Part shown: positions 62,834-64,000 of the stretch, piece after piece
Numbering within the stretch: position 1 is the stretch's first letter
Layout: each line of letters starts with the position of its first letter
DNA from: Emiliania huxleyi CCMP1516
Lineage: Eukaryota; Haptophyta; Isochrysidales; Noelaerhabdaceae
Reading direction: 5' to 3'
Assembly: GCF_000372725.1 (NCBI RefSeq)
Contig: NW_005202176.1
Coordinates: 229,152-293,151 of the forward strand
DNA: 64,000 nt
Notes under the pieces: model-generated
Database searches by the model: none
What the model was told of the DNA's origin: nothing
What the model saw: only the letters and a program-made list of their open reading frames with translations
Program-made: the position numbers and the translations under genes

Positions 62834-64000
62834 CTATAGCCCCCCTTCTAGCGGAGTGCACCCGTAGTGGCCGCGGCCCTCTCGCACTCCAAAGCGCAGG
62901 TAGTGTCTTCTGAGAGCGACGACCTGGCAGATTCCGCCCGGGCAAAATTTCGCACGGAGATCCGCGTTGCGTGCAGCGTAGCACGTCGCGGCCTCCCGTT
63001 GGCGTTTCCGGCGGGCCTCCTGCTCGACCGGAGCTTCGGAGCAGCCGTAGGAGCGGTTCTCTCTCCGCCCGCTGTCCAGGTAATGACGATGGAGTGCGTC
63101 GCTCTTTCCGTCGCAGTCGCCGGACCCGCACAAAAGAGCGCGGACGTCCGCGTAGCGCGCGGCGTAGCACGCCGCGGCCGCGTCGCGCATTTCCTCGTGC
63201 AGGATCGCGAGGGCCTCGACCGGTGTTTGGCCGCACCCGAAGAAGCGACCCTCGCTTTGCCCGCGGCTCCGGTAGTGGCGATGGAGCGCGGCGGCCTTCC
63301 CGTCGCAGCCGCTTGCGCCGCACGCGAGCGCGCGGGCGTCCTCGTAGCGCGCCGCGTAGCACGCCGCGGCCGCCTCGATCGCTCTCGCGGTCGCCGACGG
63401 ATCTGATGGCTGCACACTCCGTCGGCACGCCTGGTGGCTGTGGAAGACGCCGTGGGATTGGGCTCGGCAGAGGTTTGGTTGAGATCCGGCCGCCCAGAGC
63501 GTCGCACCGCCGCTCCGGGTCGCGGCGTCCAGGGCGAGCGTGGTCCGCGCCTCGGCGATGTCCCGGACGAATTCCGGCCTGGACGAGCGGCCGCCCCGCC
63601 AGCCGCTGTGGTTGATCGCGTCGACCCGCGCGGCGAGCACGTCCGTGTTCAAGAAGTACTCCGTCGGGATCGACGACCACTTAGGGTACGAATTGGGGAG
63701 CCTGCACACCCACGCGACGAGGCTCGAGCGGGCGTCGGCCATGCGCGCCGCGAGCGGGGCGGGGTCCAGGAATAACACGTCGGGGTTCGCCCGTACGACC
63801 CACTCGTAGCCGCCCAGCCACGCCTCGCGCGCCGCGACCAGCAGGGGCGCGATCGCGCCCGCCTGGTGGCCCGGGTTCCACCGCGTCCACGCGAGGCTCA
63901 CGTTCCGGTTCGGCAGGCGCCGCAACGCGTCGACCCACGGGGACGCGCGGGGTTCGGCGATCTGCGTTTCGCCGTCGCCGGGAGCCTTGAACCTGGTCCG
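62834..64000 (-). CDS. Glycosyltransferase-like protein with three C-terminal Cys repeats (5' end outside window)
   Basis: The frame runs in from the right edge and stops at 62834; the start lies outside. The N-terminal visible part (GHQAGAIAPLLVAAREAW, YEWVVRANPDVLF, SSIPTEYFLNTDVLAAR, SQPNLCRAQSHGVFHSHQAC) resembles nucleotide-sugar transferase-like proteins of algae, with NPDVLF in the place of the metal motif. Residues then repeat three times: CYAARYEDARALACG ... ALHRHYRSRGQSEGRFFGC, CYAARYADVRALLCG ... ALHRHYLDSGRRENRSYGC and CYAARNADLRAKFCP ... ALRRHYLRFGVREGRGHYGC. The repeats are ~50-75 residues with four conserved Cys, probably small extracellular binding modules. Likely secretory-pathway or cell-surface protein. 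Confidence 0.6.
   Translation of the reverse strand, partial: RTRFKAPGDGETQIAEPRASPWVDALRRLPNRNVSLAWTRWNPGHQAGAIAPLLVAAREAWLGGYEWVVRANPDVLFLDPAPLAARMADARSSLVAWVCRLPNSYPKWSSIPTEYFLNTDVLAARVDAINHSGWRGGRSSRPEFVRDIAEARTTLALDAATRSGGATLWAAGSQPNLCRAQSHGVFHSHQACRRSVQPSDPSATARAIEAAAACYAARYEDARALACGASGCDGKAAALHRHYRSRGQSEGRFFGCGQTPVEALAILHEEMRDAAAACYAARYADVRALLCGSGDCDGKSDALHRHYLDSGRRENRSYGCSEAPVEQEARRKRQREAATCYAARNADLRAKFCPGGICQVVALRRHYLRFGVREGRGHYGCTPLEGGL

Noticed and set aside
1-64000. Virus-derived or LTR-type elements
   Set aside because: No reverse transcriptase, integrase, capsid or long terminal repeats were recognised anywhere in the window.

Overview
The window looks like nuclear DNA of a haptophyte alga, most likely Emiliania/Gephyrocapsa huxleyi or a close relative. 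The evidence is a chlorophyll a/c-type light-harvesting protein, a nucleus-encoded plastid-targeted PAP/fibrillin protein, a [2Fe-2S] thioredoxin-like protein, very high GC, short introns of which many must use GC-AG splice sites, introns filled with 10-20-mer tandem arrays, and CCCTAA telomere-type repeats. The species name is inference; the eukaryotic, algal, GC-rich nature is seen directly. Many exon joins below were worked out by hand from reading frames and splice dinucleotides. They are frame-consistent but not confirmed by transcripts.

Layout. 0-7 kb: a RING-like protein, the Hsp70 import carrier Hikeshi, an LHC protein, a [2Fe-2S] Trx-like protein and a bestrophin-type anion channel. 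7-15.9 kb: a foldback transposon, a secreted Cys protein, a RecQ helicase, a coiled-coil protein, a 181-186-bp satellite, interstitial telomere repeats and a long CA run. 15.9-21.3 kb: an approximately 1,549-residue phosphatidylinositol 4-kinase of the type III beta class. 22.4-24 kb: an AGFG-type ArfGAP protein. 24.7-33.1 kb: one secreted protein of about 2,690 residues made of three nearly identical 2.84-kb tandem units of bacterial-like beta-helix domains. 33.4-35.2 kb: two ankyrin proteins. 36.8-38.2 kb: exosome subunit RRP45. 39.6-44.3 kb: a gene joining two PstS-like phosphate-binding domains, a membrane span, an F-box and about nine ankyrin repeats. 46-48 kb: an SPX gene with a RING exon. 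49-50.3 kb: a U-box/ARM protein. 51.2-55.4 kb: a PhyH-type 2-oxoglutarate dioxygenase and a double-cupin protein, possibly one gene. 56.4-57.4 kb: a PDZ + PAP/fibrillin plastid protein. 59-60.3 kb: a multipass membrane protein. 61.8-62.8 kb: a small inverted-repeat element. 62.8-64 kb: a glycosyltransferase-like protein with Cys repeats, cut by the window edge.

Two things stand out. First, the 39.6-44.3 kb gene would encode a single-pass membrane protein with phosphate-binding-like domains on the outside and an F-box plus ankyrin repeats inside. An SPX-RING gene (a domain pair linked to phosphate signalling in plants) lies 1.7 kb away. This suggests a phosphate- or oxyanion-sensing route that works through ubiquitylation. 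Second, at least eight introns in four genes begin with a copy of the exon that follows them, with AG|GC or AG|GT at both copies. That is the footprint expected if introns arise by short tandem duplications. One 66-bp case is still an open reading frame.

No virus-like element, CRISPR array, tRNA or rRNA was recognised.
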